A DNA stretch of 64,000 bases from Candidatus Coprovivens excrementavium (GCA_944363975.1 CALVVU010000004.1:1-64000), one strand, 5' to 3'. Positions 52,846 to 63,171 are shown, counted from the stretch's first letter. Numbers and translations are program-made. Notes: generated by a model not told the origin, from the letters alone.

Positions 52846-53292
52846 ATGGCATTAACAGATACTATAATCAAAGATATGACTAGTGCTATGAAAGCACAAG
52901 ATAAATTTAATTTATCTGTCTTACGTATGTTAAAAAGTGCTCTTCAAATGGAAAAAATCAACTTAAAACATGAGTTGTCTGATGAAGAAGCAATGACAGT
53001 TATCAAAAGACAAGTTAAACAAAGAAAAGATAGTATTAGTGAATTTGAAAAATATGGTAAGACTTCTGAAGTTGAAAATTTAAATAAAGAAATAGAATGC
53101 TTATCAAAGTATTTACCAGCTGAAGTAAGTGAAGAAGAAATAAATAAGACTTTAGATATTATATTTGATGAATTAAAACCTGAAAGTATGAAAGATATGG
53201 GACGTGTTATGAAAGAAGCAACATCTCGTCTAGGAGCAGGTGCTGACGGTTCATTAATTAGTAAACTTGTAAAAGAAAGATTATCAAAATAG
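52846..53292 (+). CDS. yqeY: YqeY/GatB-domain protein
   Basis: 148 residues. Helical, with LRMLKSALQMEKINLKHELSD-type N-terminal part, VIKRQVKQRKDSI, ECLSKYLPAEVSEEE and MGRVMKEA, all standard for YqeY. The family shares a domain with the GatB tRNA amidotransferase subunit; its own function is unclear. It is co-transcribed with rpsU. Confidence 0.93.
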   Translation: MALTDTIIKDMTSAMKAQDKFNLSVLRMLKSALQMEKINLKHELSDEEAMTVIKRQVKQRKDSISEFEKYGKTSEVENLNKEIECLSKYLPAEVSEEEINKTLDIIFDELKPESMKDMGRVMKEATSRLGAGADGSLISKLVKERLSK

Positions 53293-53315
53293 ATGATGAA
53301 AATCATCTTTTTTTT
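53291..53315 (+). terminator. Terminator after yqeY
   Basis: agatgat and atcatct with GAAA loop, eight or more T. Confidence 0.85.
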
Positions 53316-53346
53316 ATGAATTAATCACTAAAATACACTATCTTTA

Positions 53347-53375
53347 TTGAAAGATACCATCTAAAATGATATAAT
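53347..53375 (+). promoter_or_regulatory. Promoter of acyltransferase copy 1
   Basis: TTGAAA (53347-53352), 17 bases, TATAAT (53370-53375). The -35 box is part of a small tatctttattgaaagata hairpin that is repeated before copy 2. Confidence 0.75.
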
Positions 53376-53414
53376 TCTTTTAAATGATAGGCATTACAAT
53401 AGGGGGCGTAGTCT

Positions 53415-54500
53415 ATGAAGAAAGAAAAACGTAACGGTATTATTTCCTTATGGAAATTTTTATTTGCTATTGTTATAGCTTTCTTTCATACTAATCAATT
53501 TTACCAAAACCTAAAAAATCCCTTTTTCCCTGGTGGATATATAGCTGTTGAATTCTTTTTTATTGTGTCGGGTTTCTTTTTTGCAGCAAGTGTGTTAAAA
53601 AAAAGATACTCTAAAAAAACAATAGGAACAGATACATTAAAATTTATTTTTAAAAAAATATGTTCTTTTATCCCTTATATTTTAATAGCCTATATATTTT
53701 CATTAATAGTTCAAGCATATTATTCTAACTGGGGTATTAGCAAAATATTAAATTCTTTTTGGAATTTATGCTTGCTAAAACATTTTGGCTTTGGCGATGT
53801 AATTATGCTTGGGCAATTATGGTATATCGCTTATATGTTACTAGTTATGTTTATTTTATATCCTATCGTTGTAAAATATAAAGACAACTTTATTAAATTA
53901 ATATCTCCAATAATAGTAATAGTTTCTCTAGGATTTCTATACGAAACATATGGAACAATAAACCATTTAGATAAAATATTCTATGGGATGTTACCAACAG
54001 GAGTTTTACGTGCTTTGGCTGAAATTAATATTGGAATGATAATATTCCTAATTTCTTCAAAAATTAAAAATATTTCTTTCAAAAAAATATTTTTAATTAT
54101 AACATCTGTAATAAGCGAGTTATTATTAATAACAATATTATTAGTAATATTATTTATAACAAGCATTAAAAAATACGAACTAATAATATTATTAATGCTT
54201 TCCATATCTTTAATAATTTTTACTAGTAATAAAAACATAGAATTGAAATTATTATCAAATAAAATAATATATTTTTTGGAAAAACTAAGTTTACCTATCT
54301 ATTTAAATCATACAATATTTGTAGTGATTTTAGATTATGGTTCTTTGTTTCAAAAATTTTCACCAATTAGTAAGTCAATAATAACCGTAGTTGTAACAAT
54401 AATATTCTCGATAATAGAAATTAAGATTATTACTTATATTCAAAACAAAAAAATGATAAATAAAATTAAAAAAATTATTATATCTGAAAACAAAACATAA
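53415..54500 (+). CDS. Acyltransferase-3 family membrane protein, copy 1
   Basis: 361 residues with about ten membrane helices. The start (GIISLWKFLFAIVIAFFH) holds the conserved histidine of the acyltransferase-3 family, followed by PGGYIAVEFFFIVSGFF, the second hallmark. These enzymes put acetyl or other acyl groups on surface sugars. The next gene is a close paralogue; the first 55 residues are almost identical, while the rest has diverged. It opens the surface-polymer region. The ribosome site is AGGGGG. Confidence 0.88.
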   Translation: MKKEKRNGIISLWKFLFAIVIAFFHTNQFYQNLKNPFFPGGYIAVEFFFIVSGFFFAASVLKKRYSKKTIGTDTLKFIFKKICSFIPYILIAYIFSLIVQAYYSNWGISKILNSFWNLCLLKHFGFGDVIMLGQLWYIAYMLLVMFILYPIVVKYKDNFIKLISPIIVIVSLGFLYETYGTINHLDKIFYGMLPTGVLRALAEINIGMIIFLISSKIKNISFKKIFLIITSVISELLLITILLVILFITSIKKYELIILLMLSISLIIFTSNKNIELKLLSNKIIYFLEKLSLPIYLNHTIFVVILDYGSLFQKFSPISKSIITVVVTIIFSIIEIKIITYIQNKKMINKIKKIIISENKT

Positions 54501-54592
54501 AAAGATAAAAAGTTAAACAAAAACGTAATTTAATAAATAAAATCAAAATAATTCTGAATTAATAAATTAAAATCCGATATAAAAAGCTAACT

Positions 54593-54622
54593 AAATAAGA
54601 TGATTTAATCATCTTATTTTTT
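54593..54622 (+). terminator. Terminator between the two acyltransferase copies
   Basis: aaataagatgat and atcatcttattt, 12-base perfect stem with TTA loop, T run. The 90 bases before it hold only AT-rich sequence. Confidence 0.85.
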
Positions 54623-54653
54623 ATGAAGTAATAATTAAGAAATAATATCTTTA

Positions 54654-54682
54654 TTGAAAGATATTATCTATAATGTTATAAT
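54654..54682 (+). promoter_or_regulatory. Promoter of acyltransferase copy 2
   Basis: TTGAAA (54654-54659), 17 bases, TATAAT (54677-54682). The arrangement and flanks match copy 1. Confidence 0.75.
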
Positions 54683-54721
54683 TTATTTAGATGATAGACA
54701 TTACAGTAGGGGGGATAGTCT

Positions 54722-55798
54722 ATGAAAGAAAAACGCAATGGTATAATTTCCCTATGGAAATTTTTATTTGCAATTGTAATAGCTTTTTTTCATTGCTCTC
54801 AATTCTACCAAGACTTAAAAAATCCCTTTTTCCCTGGTGGATATATAGCTGTTGAATTCTTTTTTATTGTGTCGGGTTTTTATTTAGCTAAAAAATTAAT
54901 AAAAGAAAAATATGATACTAAAAACATAGTAGGAGAAACAATAAAATATATCTTAAAAAAAATATTAAAGTTATTTCCTTACATATTAATAGCTTATATT
55001 TTTTCAATTATTATAAGATTATATTATAATCCTAATTTAAAAACTAATGAATTAATTAATAGTATTTGGAATCTCTTTTTATTAAGAGAGTTTGATCTAC
55101 GTTCAACTATTATATTACCTCAATTATGGTATCTAACATCGATGTTTATCAGTATATTTATTCTATATCCAATAGTAAAAAAATATAAAGAAAAGTTTAT
55201 TGCTTTTATTTCTCCTTTAATAGTTTTGTTTGGATTGGGATACTTAAGTTATAATTGGGTTGGGTTAGATCACTCCTATCAAATATGGAGTGGTTTTACA
55301 AGAACTGGGATTATAAGAGGGTTTATCGAATTAAATTTAGGAATGATTTTCTATTTAATTCATTTAAAACTTTCTAAAGTCGAATATACAAAAATTGGTA
55401 AGTTAGCTTTAACATTTTTAGGAGAAGGACTTTTAGTATCTGTTTTAATAGTAATTAACTATATAGATGCACCAAAATATTACGATTATATTATGTTATT
55501 CTTTATATCAATTGCAATAATAATTATCTCTAGTGAAAAAACTTTAGAATACAATATACTATCTGGTAAATTTTTTTATTATTTAGAAAAATTAAGTATG
55601 CCAATTTTTATAAATCATGTATTTGTAATAAATCTCATCGATTACGCTCCGATTTTTGACCAAATAAATCCAGTTAATCAATCACTGTTAGCTGTAATAA
55701 TATCAATAATCTTTTCAATTATCGAAATGAAATTAATTGACATTTTAAATAAATATAATGTTACTTATCATTTAAAAAAAGTGTTTATAAAATGTTAA
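54722..55798 (+). CDS. Acyltransferase-3 family membrane protein, copy 2
   Basis: 358 residues, about ten membrane helices, paralogue of the gene at 53415. The GIISLWKFLFAIVIAFFH and PGGYIAVEFFFIVSGF hallmarks are kept. Identity with copy 1 is near complete in the first 55 residues and much lower after that, where the substrate-side loops differ, so the two may modify different positions or sugars. It has its own promoter. Confidence 0.88.
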   Translation: MKEKRNGIISLWKFLFAIVIAFFHCSQFYQDLKNPFFPGGYIAVEFFFIVSGFYLAKKLIKEKYDTKNIVGETIKYILKKILKLFPYILIAYIFSIIIRLYYNPNLKTNELINSIWNLFLLREFDLRSTIILPQLWYLTSMFISIFILYPIVKKYKEKFIAFISPLIVLFGLGYLSYNWVGLDHSYQIWSGFTRTGIIRGFIELNLGMIFYLIHLKLSKVEYTKIGKLALTFLGEGLLVSVLIVINYIDAPKYYDYIMLFFISIAIIIISSEKTLEYNILSGKFFYYLEKLSMPIFINHVFVINLIDYAPIFDQINPVNQSLLAVIISIIFSIIEMKLIDILNKYNVTYHLKKVFIKC

Positions 55799-55833
55799 TC
55801 CAATAAAAATATAAATAAATTAAAATAGTTTAA

Positions 55834-55863
55834 TTGACACATAAAAAAAGAATATGTTACGAT
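55834..55863 (+). promoter_or_regulatory. Promoter of the glycosyltransferase operon
   Basis: TTGACA (55834-55839), 18 bases, TACGAT (55858-55863) with TGT extension. Confidence 0.6.
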
Positions 55864-55891
55864 TAAAAATAGATAATGAAGGAGGAGTAGT

Positions 55892-56842
55892 ATGAAACCA
55901 TTAGTTTCAATAATAATTCCTGCATATAATGCTTCTAAAACTATAAATAAATGTGTTGATAGTGCATTAAAGCAAACTATAAAAGAAGTAGAAGTAATTG
56001 TTATAAATGATAAAAGTAAAGATGATACACTAGATAAATTAAAAGAATATGGTAATAAAATAGTTCTAATAAATAATGCAAAAAATCTAGGGCCATCAGA
56101 ATCTCGTAACAAAGGAATTGAAAAAGCTAAGGGAAAATATATTTTTTTCTTAGATTCTGATGACTATATTGCAGATAATACGTGTGAGTTAATGTCTTCT
56201 AAAATGACAGACGAAGTAGATTTAGTAGTTTGCTCAAGATTTGACGTAACATCAAAAGGAAAAAAAGCAGTAATTAATGAAAATACTGATACAGATGCTA
56301 AAGCATTCACTAAAACGTCAAATTATGCTGCCACTAAATTATACAAAAAAAGTATCATTGATAAACATCATATTAAATTTCCCAAACAATACTCATACGC
56401 AGAAGATTTTTATTTTCAAATAAAATATCGCTTTTACGCTAATAAAATGATCATATTAAGAGAACCACTATATTACTACTTAAAAGATAGTGAAGGCTCT
56501 ATAACTAATAGTTATAACAAAAATCTATTTGATATAATTAAAGTACTACAAGATATAATTGATTTCTTTAAAAAGAATAATGTATTTGAAAAATACGAAG
56601 ATGAACTAGTTGAATTATGTGCTGGTTTCTATGTTAGAAGAATTCGTGAATTTAAAAATTATAATGATAAGGAATTTCAACGTCGTTTTGTCAAAGAATT
56701 CTTAGAGTTCTTTGCCAATAACTTTACACACTACAAACATCAAATTAACGGATTTAAAACAAAATATTATCGCTTTTATAGATCGTCATATCCAATGATG
56801 CTAATCTATATTGAATTACAACAACTAAGGAGGAAGAAGTAA
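55892..56842 (+). CDS. Family 2 glycosyltransferase
   Basis: 316 residues. GT-A fold with VSIIIPAYNASKTI at the start, VINDKSKDDT (nucleotide-binding Asp) and FLDSDDYI, the DxD-type metal site. The C-terminal 100 residues are helical. Cytoplasmic or membrane-associated, it adds a sugar in surface polymer synthesis; donor and acceptor are unknown. Its stop overlaps the next start (TAATG). The ribosome site is AAGGAGGAG. Confidence 0.92.
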   Translation: MKPLVSIIIPAYNASKTINKCVDSALKQTIKEVEVIVINDKSKDDTLDKLKEYGNKIVLINNAKNLGPSESRNKGIEKAKGKYIFFLDSDDYIADNTCELMSSKMTDEVDLVVCSRFDVTSKGKKAVINENTDTDAKAFTKTSNYAATKLYKKSIIDKHHIKFPKQYSYAEDFYFQIKYRFYANKMIILREPLYYYLKDSEGSITNSYNKNLFDIIKVLQDIIDFFKKNNVFEKYEDELVELCAGFYVRRIREFKNYNDKEFQRRFVKEFLEFFANNFTHYKHQINGFKTKYYRFYRSSYPMMLIYIELQQLRRKK

Positions 56843-59478
56843 TGGCAAAAAAATTTAAATTTTCTGTAATAATACCAGTTTATAACGTCGAAGAATATCT
56901 AAAAGAAACAATTGATTCAGTAGTAAATCAAACAATAGGGTTTGAAGAGAATATTCAAATAATTCTTGTGAATGATGGTTCTCCAGATAATTCAGAAGCA
57001 ATATGTTTAGAATACAAAGAAAAATATCCAGATAATATAACATATATAAAGCAAGAAAATGCTGGAGTATCTGCCGCAAGAAATAAAGGAATAGAAGCCG
57101 CAAAAGGGGAATTTTCAAACTTTCTAGATAGTGATGACCTATGGTCATTAACCGCTTTCGAAAATATGTATAAAAATTATCAAAAACATTCAAACATAAC
57201 ATTATTTAGTTGTCAAATGCAATTTTTTGATGCAAGAAAAGGTAATCATCCATTAAATTACAAATACATAAAAGATAAAGTTATAAATATATTGGAAGAT
57301 TATGAGTACCCTCAATTAAGTTCAAGTTCTATTTTTATCAAAACAGATGTATTAAAAAAATATCGTTATGACAAGAATATTAAATATTCAGAAGATAATA
57401 AACTGATAAATGAAATAATTTTTGATGAACAAAATATAATGATGCTTAAAAAACCGATCTATTATTATCGAAAAAGAGCAACTGGTTCATCAGCAATTCA
57501 AGGACAAACAATGAATATTAATTGGTATCTAGTTACTCCAAAAGAAGTATATCGTTACTTGTTTGATTTATCAAAGAAAAAATTCGGTTGTGTAATTAAA
57601 TACATCCAATATTTGGTGGGATATGAATTTAGTTGGCGTATCGTATTTAATAAGAAATTTGAGATGAGTGATAAAAATCGTCAAATATACTCTAAAGTAA
57701 TGGTAGATTTAGCAAAAGATATGGATGATGACATCATTTTAAATCATCGCCACTTAAATTTAGCTGCAAAATGTTTTTTATTCGAGTTAAAGGGTGAAAA
57801 AAACATAATAAACGAGATTACATATGAAGGTGATCACATACTTATCAAAGATTTAGAAATCAAAAAGAAAACATTAGGCCATATAATAATAGATCAAATA
57901 TATACCAAAAAAAATAAATTTGAAGTTTTCGGTAAATTAGATCAAAAATTTATTCCTAGAAAAGACTTTAATATAATTAGTAATGGTGAAAAGCTAAAAA
58001 TTAACTATTACGACTTAACAAACGATTATAATGAAGAAACGTTTAGTGGTGAAAATCTTCATGATTACATAGGCATTAACTTTGTTTTACCTTTAAATCA
58101 AAATTGGGATTTGGGATTTTACATAAAAGACGAATACTTAATGCCACGTTTTAAAAGGAGCAGTATTTTTACCGAATTTCTAGTTAGAAGTTATCATCAT
58201 GAAAAAAATAGAACGATTGTATTAAAGAAAAATAAATTATACAATCAAAAAAGAAATATTTTAAAATCATTTTACTATGAATTAAGAAATGAAATGAATT
58301 TAATAAAAAGGAAAAGATACAAAGCATGGCTTGCTAGAATAACTACAAAAATAATGCGCTTATTTAAAAGAAAAGAAATATGGTTAATATCAGATCGCGT
58401 AAATAAAGCAGATGATAATGGCGAGCATTTCTTTAAATATATGATTGAAAATCATCCAGAAGTCAAAGCATATTTTATATTAACAAAAGATAGCCCAGAT
58501 TATCAAAGGTTATCAAATATTGGTCCAGTTCTTGATCCGAATAGTAACAAATATAAACTTTTATTTCATCGAAGCGACTATGTTGTATCATCACATGCTG
58601 AAAATTATATATTTAATCCTTTAGGAAATGGTGGAAAATATGTACAAGATCAGTATAACTTTAAATATGTTTTTCTTCAACACGGAATTATAAAAGATGA
58701 TTTAAGTCCTTGGTTGAATGTTAACACAAAAAAAATGGATATGTTTGTTACATCAAGTGTTCCTGAATATGAATCACTACTTAAGTATAAATATTATTTT
58801 GGACCAGACGTAGTAAAATTAACAGGCTTGCCAAGATACGATACTTTAGTAGACAAACAAAAATATATAAGACCAAAAAAGCAGATATTATTATCCTTTA
58901 CATGGCGTAACTCATTAGCAAGTGCCATAGACAAAAAAACAGGTAAAAGAATATATAACGAAGATTTTAAAAATACTGATTATTTTAAAAATTTAAATAA
59001 TTTTATGAATGATAAAAGGTTATTAAAAGTACTTAAGGAAAAAGGCTATATTATCAATTTTTGCCCACATCCAAATGTTTTAACTCAGTTAGAAGATTTT
59101 ACTGAAAATGAATATGTAAAAATAGAAAATAATAATATAAATTACCAAAAAGAATTTTGTGAAAATTCACTATTAATAACAGATTATTCGAGTATATTCT
59201 TTGACTTTGGTTATTTGAAAAAACCAATAATATATTTTCAGTCAGATAGAGAAGAATTTTTCGCTGGTCAATTATATGATGAAGGATATTTTGATTATGA
59301 AGAAATGGGATTCGGTCCAGTGTGTGAAACTTATGAAAATTTAATTAAAGAAACGATTAAAATAATAGAAAAAGATTGTACCCTTGAAGATAAATATTCT
59401 AAACGCATTGATAGTTTCTTTAAATTTAAAGATCAAAACAATTGTCAAAGAGTATATGAAGAAATAAAAAAACTATAA
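56842..59478 (+). CDS. Bifunctional GT2 - CDP-glycerol glycerophosphotransferase (TagF-like)
   Basis: 878 residues, two enzymes in one. Residues 1-330 are a family 2 glycosyltransferase (SVIIPVYNVEEYL, VNDGSPDNS, FLDSDDLW). A beta-rich linker follows. Residues from about 510 are a CDP-glycerol:poly(glycerophosphate) glycerophosphotransferase domain, with IWLISDRVNKADDNGEHFF, VFLQHGIIKDD (catalytic-type His near 614), TGLPRYDTL and TDYSSIFFDFGYLKKP. Such proteins build teichoic-acid-like polymers from glycerol phosphate and sugar. It is translationally coupled to the upstream GT2. The TagG/TagH exporter at the end of the window fits this. Confidence 0.9.
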   Translation: MAKKFKFSVIIPVYNVEEYLKETIDSVVNQTIGFEENIQIILVNDGSPDNSEAICLEYKEKYPDNITYIKQENAGVSAARNKGIEAAKGEFSNFLDSDDLWSLTAFENMYKNYQKHSNITLFSCQMQFFDARKGNHPLNYKYIKDKVINILEDYEYPQLSSSSIFIKTDVLKKYRYDKNIKYSEDNKLINEIIFDEQNIMMLKKPIYYYRKRATGSSAIQGQTMNINWYLVTPKEVYRYLFDLSKKKFGCVIKYIQYLVGYEFSWRIVFNKKFEMSDKNRQIYSKVMVDLAKDMDDDIILNHRHLNLAAKCFLFELKGEKNIINEITYEGDHILIKDLEIKKKTLGHIIIDQIYTKKNKFEVFGKLDQKFIPRKDFNIISNGEKLKINYYDLTNDYNEETFSGENLHDYIGINFVLPLNQNWDLGFYIKDEYLMPRFKRSSIFTEFLVRSYHHEKNRTIVLKKNKLYNQKRNILKSFYYELRNEMNLIKRKRYKAWLARITTKIMRLFKRKEIWLISDRVNKADDNGEHFFKYMIENHPEVKAYFILTKDSPDYQRLSNIGPVLDPNSNKYKLLFHRSDYVVSSHAENYIFNPLGNGGKYVQDQYNFKYVFLQHGIIKDDLSPWLNVNTKKMDMFVTSSVPEYESLLKYKYYFGPDVVKLTGLPRYDTLVDKQKYIRPKKQILLSFTWRNSLASAIDKKTGKRIYNEDFKNTDYFKNLNNFMNDKRLLKVLKEKGYIINFCPHPNVLTQLEDFTENEYVKIENNNINYQKEFCENSLLITDYSSIFFDFGYLKKPIIYFQSDREEFFAGQLYDEGYFDYEEMGFGPVCETYENLIKETIKIIEKDCTLEDKYSKRIDSFFKFKDQNNCQRVYEEIKKL

Positions 59479-59490
59479 AGGACTAAGATT

Positions 59491-60549
59491 ATGAATTTAT
59501 ATTTAGTATTAATATTTATAACATCACTAATAGGAATAAAGTTTTTTGTAAAAGATTCAAATAAAGATTATTTAAGTAAAGAAAATACTAATTGTATAAA
59601 AGGAATATTTATATTAATAGTATTTTATAGTCATTTATGCACTTATATTCCTTATCAACATTCGAAAGACTTTTTAATGTATGACTTGAGATCTTTTTTA
59701 GGTCAATTAATGGTAACAATGTTCCTATTTTATTCAGGCTATGGAATTTATGAATCCATTAAAAAGAAAAAAAGTAATTATGTAAATAATATTCCAATAA
59801 AAAGAATACTTATTACACTACTAAACTTTGATATAGCTGTATTAACTTTTGCGGTTGTAAATCAATTAATAGGAAATGGAAAAACACTAGAAGAAATTTT
59901 ACTGGCATTAACAGGATGGGGAGGAATAGGTAATAGTAACTGGTACATATTCGCTATTTTATTCTTGTATTTAAGTACATATATATCATTTAAACTCTTT
60001 GATAAAAATGATAAAAATGCCATTACATGTAATTGGATACTAACTATATTTATAATGGCAATTATTGCAATATATCGAGGAGAAGGATATGAATATTGCT
60101 ATAATACTTTGTTATGCTATCCATTTGGGTTAACATATTCATTCTATAAAGAAAAAATAAATAAAATTGTATTTAACAATAAAAAATATATATTATTATT
60201 TATTACAATATTTTCTATATTTTTTCTATTCAAAAAAGTAGAAAATATAAATACAATCTTCTATAGTATATCTTCTTTATTATTTGTATTATGTGTTATT
60301 CTGTTAAGTATAAAAGTAAAATTAAATAGTCCAGTTCTTAAATGGTGCGGAGAAAATTTGTTTTGGTTATACATTTTACAAAGACTTCCGATGCAAGTAA
60401 TGTCTAAACTAGGGTATAGTAATCACGCATATCGTTTTGCCCTTATAGCCTTCATCACAACAATTATATTGACGTTTATATATACCAAAGTAGTTGGTAA
60501 ATTAAATAATTTAATTATTAAGAAAACATTAAATAAAGAAATTGCATAA
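59491..60549 (+). CDS. Acyltransferase-3-like membrane protein
   Basis: 352 residues, about ten membrane helices. TNCIKGIFILIVFYSHL carries the conserved histidine region and LFYSGYGIYESI the second motif, so it belongs to the broad acyltransferase-3 family but is distant from the two copies upstream. It probably O-acylates the polymer made by neighbouring enzymes. It starts 12 bases after the TagF-like gene. Confidence 0.8.
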   Translation: MNLYLVLIFITSLIGIKFFVKDSNKDYLSKENTNCIKGIFILIVFYSHLCTYIPYQHSKDFLMYDLRSFLGQLMVTMFLFYSGYGIYESIKKKKSNYVNNIPIKRILITLLNFDIAVLTFAVVNQLIGNGKTLEEILLALTGWGGIGNSNWYIFAILFLYLSTYISFKLFDKNDKNAITCNWILTIFIMAIIAIYRGEGYEYCYNTLLCYPFGLTYSFYKEKINKIVFNNKKYILLFITIFSIFFLFKKVENINTIFYSISSLLFVLCVILLSIKVKLNSPVLKWCGENLFWLYILQRLPMQVMSKLGYSNHAYRFALIAFITTIILTFIYTKVVGKLNNLIIKKTLNKEIA

Positions 60550-60566
60550 TTTCTTTATTTTTTTAG
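60532..60566 (+). terminator. Terminator overlapping the end of the third acyltransferase gene
   Basis: aataaagaaatt and aatttctttatt, 12-base stem with GCAT loop, T run. The stem includes the last codons and the stop. Confidence 0.85.
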
Positions 60567-60634
60567 TTAAAAAAACTAATAATCTAGAAAAACAATTATA
60601 TATCGTTTATAATTAATATGTTAGGAGTGTTAAT

Positions 60635-61600
60635 ATGCATAATAGAAAGATATCTTTAGTTATACCATGTTATAATGAAGAAAAAAATATTCCTTTATTT
60701 TATAAAGAATGTATGAAAGCATATTCTAATTCAAAATATCAGTTTGAATTAATATTTGTAAATGACGGTTCTAAAGATAACACCATTAAAGAATTAAAAA
60801 AATTAATAAAAGAAAAAACTTTTGCTATAAAGATAATTAATTTTTCTAGAAATTTTGGCAAAGAAGCTGGAATGTATGCCGGTTTAAAAAATACAACTGG
60901 CGATTATGTAGCAATAATAGACGCTGATTTACAACAAAAGCCAGAACTTATTCTTCCGATGATAGAGACGCTAGAAGAAAATGAAGAATATGATTGCGTA
61001 TGCTATTATCAAGAAAAAAGAATCGAAGGTAATGTAATTTCATCTTTCAAAAAAACATTTTATAAAGTCATCGAAAAATTATCAGAAATCGAGTTTGTTA
61101 ATGGTGCATCTGATTTTCGTCTGTTCAGAAGATATGTAGTTGATGCAATCTTATCATTGCCAGAAAAAAATCGTTTTTCAAAAGGCATTTTTAGCTGGAT
61201 AGGATTTAATACTTGTTATCTTCCATATATTCCTGAAGAAAGAGCAAACGGTAAAAGTAATTTCAGTTTTAAGGGTTTGATAAAATATGCTTTATCTGGG
61301 ATTTTATCTTTCTCTGTAGCACCACTAAGATTAGCAACTTATAGTGGTTTACTATTTTCTTTATTATCTTTTATATATTTAATTATAGTTATTATTCAAA
61401 AATTAATATTTACTATTGATGTTCCAGGATATGCGACTCTAATAGCATGTATCTTATTAATTGGAGGCTTAATACTATTTGGTCTAGGTATAATAGGAGA
61501 ATATATAGCTAGAATATATATGGAAGTAAAAGATCGCCCTATATATATAGCTAAAGAAATACTAAGTAATAAAGGAGCAACAAAAGATGAAAAAAAATAA
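60635..61600 (+). CDS. GtrB/DPM1-type polyprenyl-phosphate glycosyltransferase
   Basis: 321 residues. GT2 domain with ISLVIPCYNEEKNI, VNDGSKDNT, NFSRNFGKEAGMYAGL and IDADLQQKPE, then two C-terminal membrane helices (about 232-255 and 265-290) and IGEYIARIYMEVKDRP. This is the form of enzymes that put a sugar on undecaprenyl phosphate for use outside the membrane. It overlaps the next gene, a GT-C-like membrane protein that could use that product. A TATAAT is at 60608-60613. Confidence 0.92.
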   Translation: MHNRKISLVIPCYNEEKNIPLFYKECMKAYSNSKYQFELIFVNDGSKDNTIKELKKLIKEKTFAIKIINFSRNFGKEAGMYAGLKNTTGDYVAIIDADLQQKPELILPMIETLEENEEYDCVCYYQEKRIEGNVISSFKKTFYKVIEKLSEIEFVNGASDFRLFRRYVVDAILSLPEKNRFSKGIFSWIGFNTCYLPYIPEERANGKSNFSFKGLIKYALSGILSFSVAPLRLATYSGLLFSLLSFIYLIIVIIQKLIFTIDVPGYATLIACILLIGGLILFGLGIIGEYIARIYMEVKDRPIYIAKEILSNKGATKDEKK

Positions 61601-63074
61601 GAAAAAGCTTTTTTACATAATTTTATTTATTATCCTAGTAGTTATATGTTTCATGTTTCCTTATACACATGATGATTGGCCATGGTCTGGAGCTGAAGGG
61701 CTTAATCGCTTAAAGAATTTATTTGATGGCTATAACGGAAGATGGGCAGGAAATATCCTAGTAATGATTCTTACTAGATTCCGTATATTCCGAGCAATTT
61801 TTATTGCTAGTACACTTCTAGGAATAATATATTTTATCAAAAAGATTACTAAAACAACTGAAACAGGGACTCTTCTAAGTATATTTTTACTGCTTTGTAT
61901 GCCTATAAGTATGTTAGCTCAAGCAATTGCATGGACTTCTGGATTTGCTAATTATGTTCCACCAGTTCTATTAATTTTAATATACATATATTTAAATAGA
62001 AATATCTTCTATAAAGAAAAGGTTGAAATAAACAATAAACTAATTATTCCTTTATTAATAATGGGATTTATAAATTCCTTATTTATTGAACACATGACAA
62101 TTTATAATTGCTTACTAGCTTTAATAATTGTTATTTATCAATTAGTAAAAAAAGAACCAAACTTAGCTAATATCTTTTATCTAATAGGTGCTTTTGCAGG
62201 AGCTTTACTAATGTTTACTAATACCGCTTACACAGCAATTGCAACAGGCGAAGATTCTTATAGAACTATAGAACAAAGTAATATAATAACAAATGCTTTT
62301 AATACATATTTTTCTGACTATTATAAATATTTTATTCATAATAATACAGTATTAAATATAGTGTTATGTCTTTTAGTTTTATATGCCGTATATCGTTTTT
62401 ATAAATATCAAAAAGAACCATTAAATAAAGTTAAAGATATATTTTTAAAACTAGCCACAACTGGCATAATAGGGTACTTAACATACATTATTTATCAAAG
62501 AATAATGAGTGGAGGAAATATTTTTATTCTAGATAATTACAAGCTTTATCTAGAAGGAATAATAATGCTTATTTTCGCTCTTTCATTACTTATCATCTCG
62601 TTAATTGTTTGTGTAAGTAAAGCTCGCCAAAAAAGAATGGTCTTTGAACTAATTTCAATTTTTATAATTGCTGGTCCGTTATTAGTAGTTACGCCCATAG
62701 GTCCAAGATGTTTCTTCCCGACTTATGTATTCTTTATTTTATTATGTATAGAATGGTTAAATGAGGTTACTAAAAGAAAAGAAATGCTTAATTTAAATAA
62801 CGCTTTAAAATTAATCGTTCTGCTACTGTTTGTTTGCAATATAAGTATATATAGATATATTTATAAAATAGATAATCTAAGAGAAGAGCATATCGCCAAA
62901 CATATAAATGATGATAAAATAATCCTTCCTAAAATACCATATGCAAATTATTTATGGGCTCCAAATCCTGTATCTTTTGAAGAACGTTTTAAAGAATATT
63001 ATCATATCAATAAAGACACAGAATTAAAATTTATTGATTATAAAGTATGGCGAAAGACTGAATATAAAAAATAG
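61587..63074 (+). CDS. GT-C-like multi-spanning membrane protein (DUF6056-like)
   Basis: 495 residues, about eleven membrane helices. The first outside loop holds YTHDDWPWSG and GRWAGN; an acidic Asp-Asp pair in this loop is where GT-C glycosyltransferases keep catalytic acids. The pattern fits the DUF6056/GtrC-like membrane glucosyltransferases. Its 14-base overlap with a GtrB-like gene suggests that it moves the lipid-linked sugar onto the surface polymer. The reaction is inferred from context. Confidence 0.75.
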   Translation: MKKNKKKLFYIILFIILVVICFMFPYTHDDWPWSGAEGLNRLKNLFDGYNGRWAGNILVMILTRFRIFRAIFIASTLLGIIYFIKKITKTTETGTLLSIFLLLCMPISMLAQAIAWTSGFANYVPPVLLILIYIYLNRNIFYKEKVEINNKLIIPLLIMGFINSLFIEHMTIYNCLLALIIVIYQLVKKEPNLANIFYLIGAFAGALLMFTNTAYTAIATGEDSYRTIEQSNIITNAFNTYFSDYYKYFIHNNTVLNIVLCLLVLYAVYRFYKYQKEPLNKVKDIFLKLATTGIIGYLTYIIYQRIMSGGNIFILDNYKLYLEGIIMLIFALSLLIISLIVCVSKARQKRMVFELISIFIIAGPLLVVTPIGPRCFFPTYVFFILLCIEWLNEVTKRKEMLNLNNALKLIVLLLFVCNISIYRYIYKIDNLREEHIAKHINDDKIILPKIPYANYLWAPNPVSFEERFKEYYHINKDTELKFIDYKVWRKTEYKK

Positions 63075-63092
63075 GTACACAAGTACCTTTTT
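63073..63092 (+). terminator. Rho-independent terminator
   Basis: aggtac and gtacct with ACAA loop, then five T. Confidence 0.75.
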
Positions 63093-63171
63093 ATATATAA
63101 AAACGTCAAAAAAACGACTTTATCTTTTATAAATGATTGTTTAATGATAAAATATATATGAAGGTGAAAAA

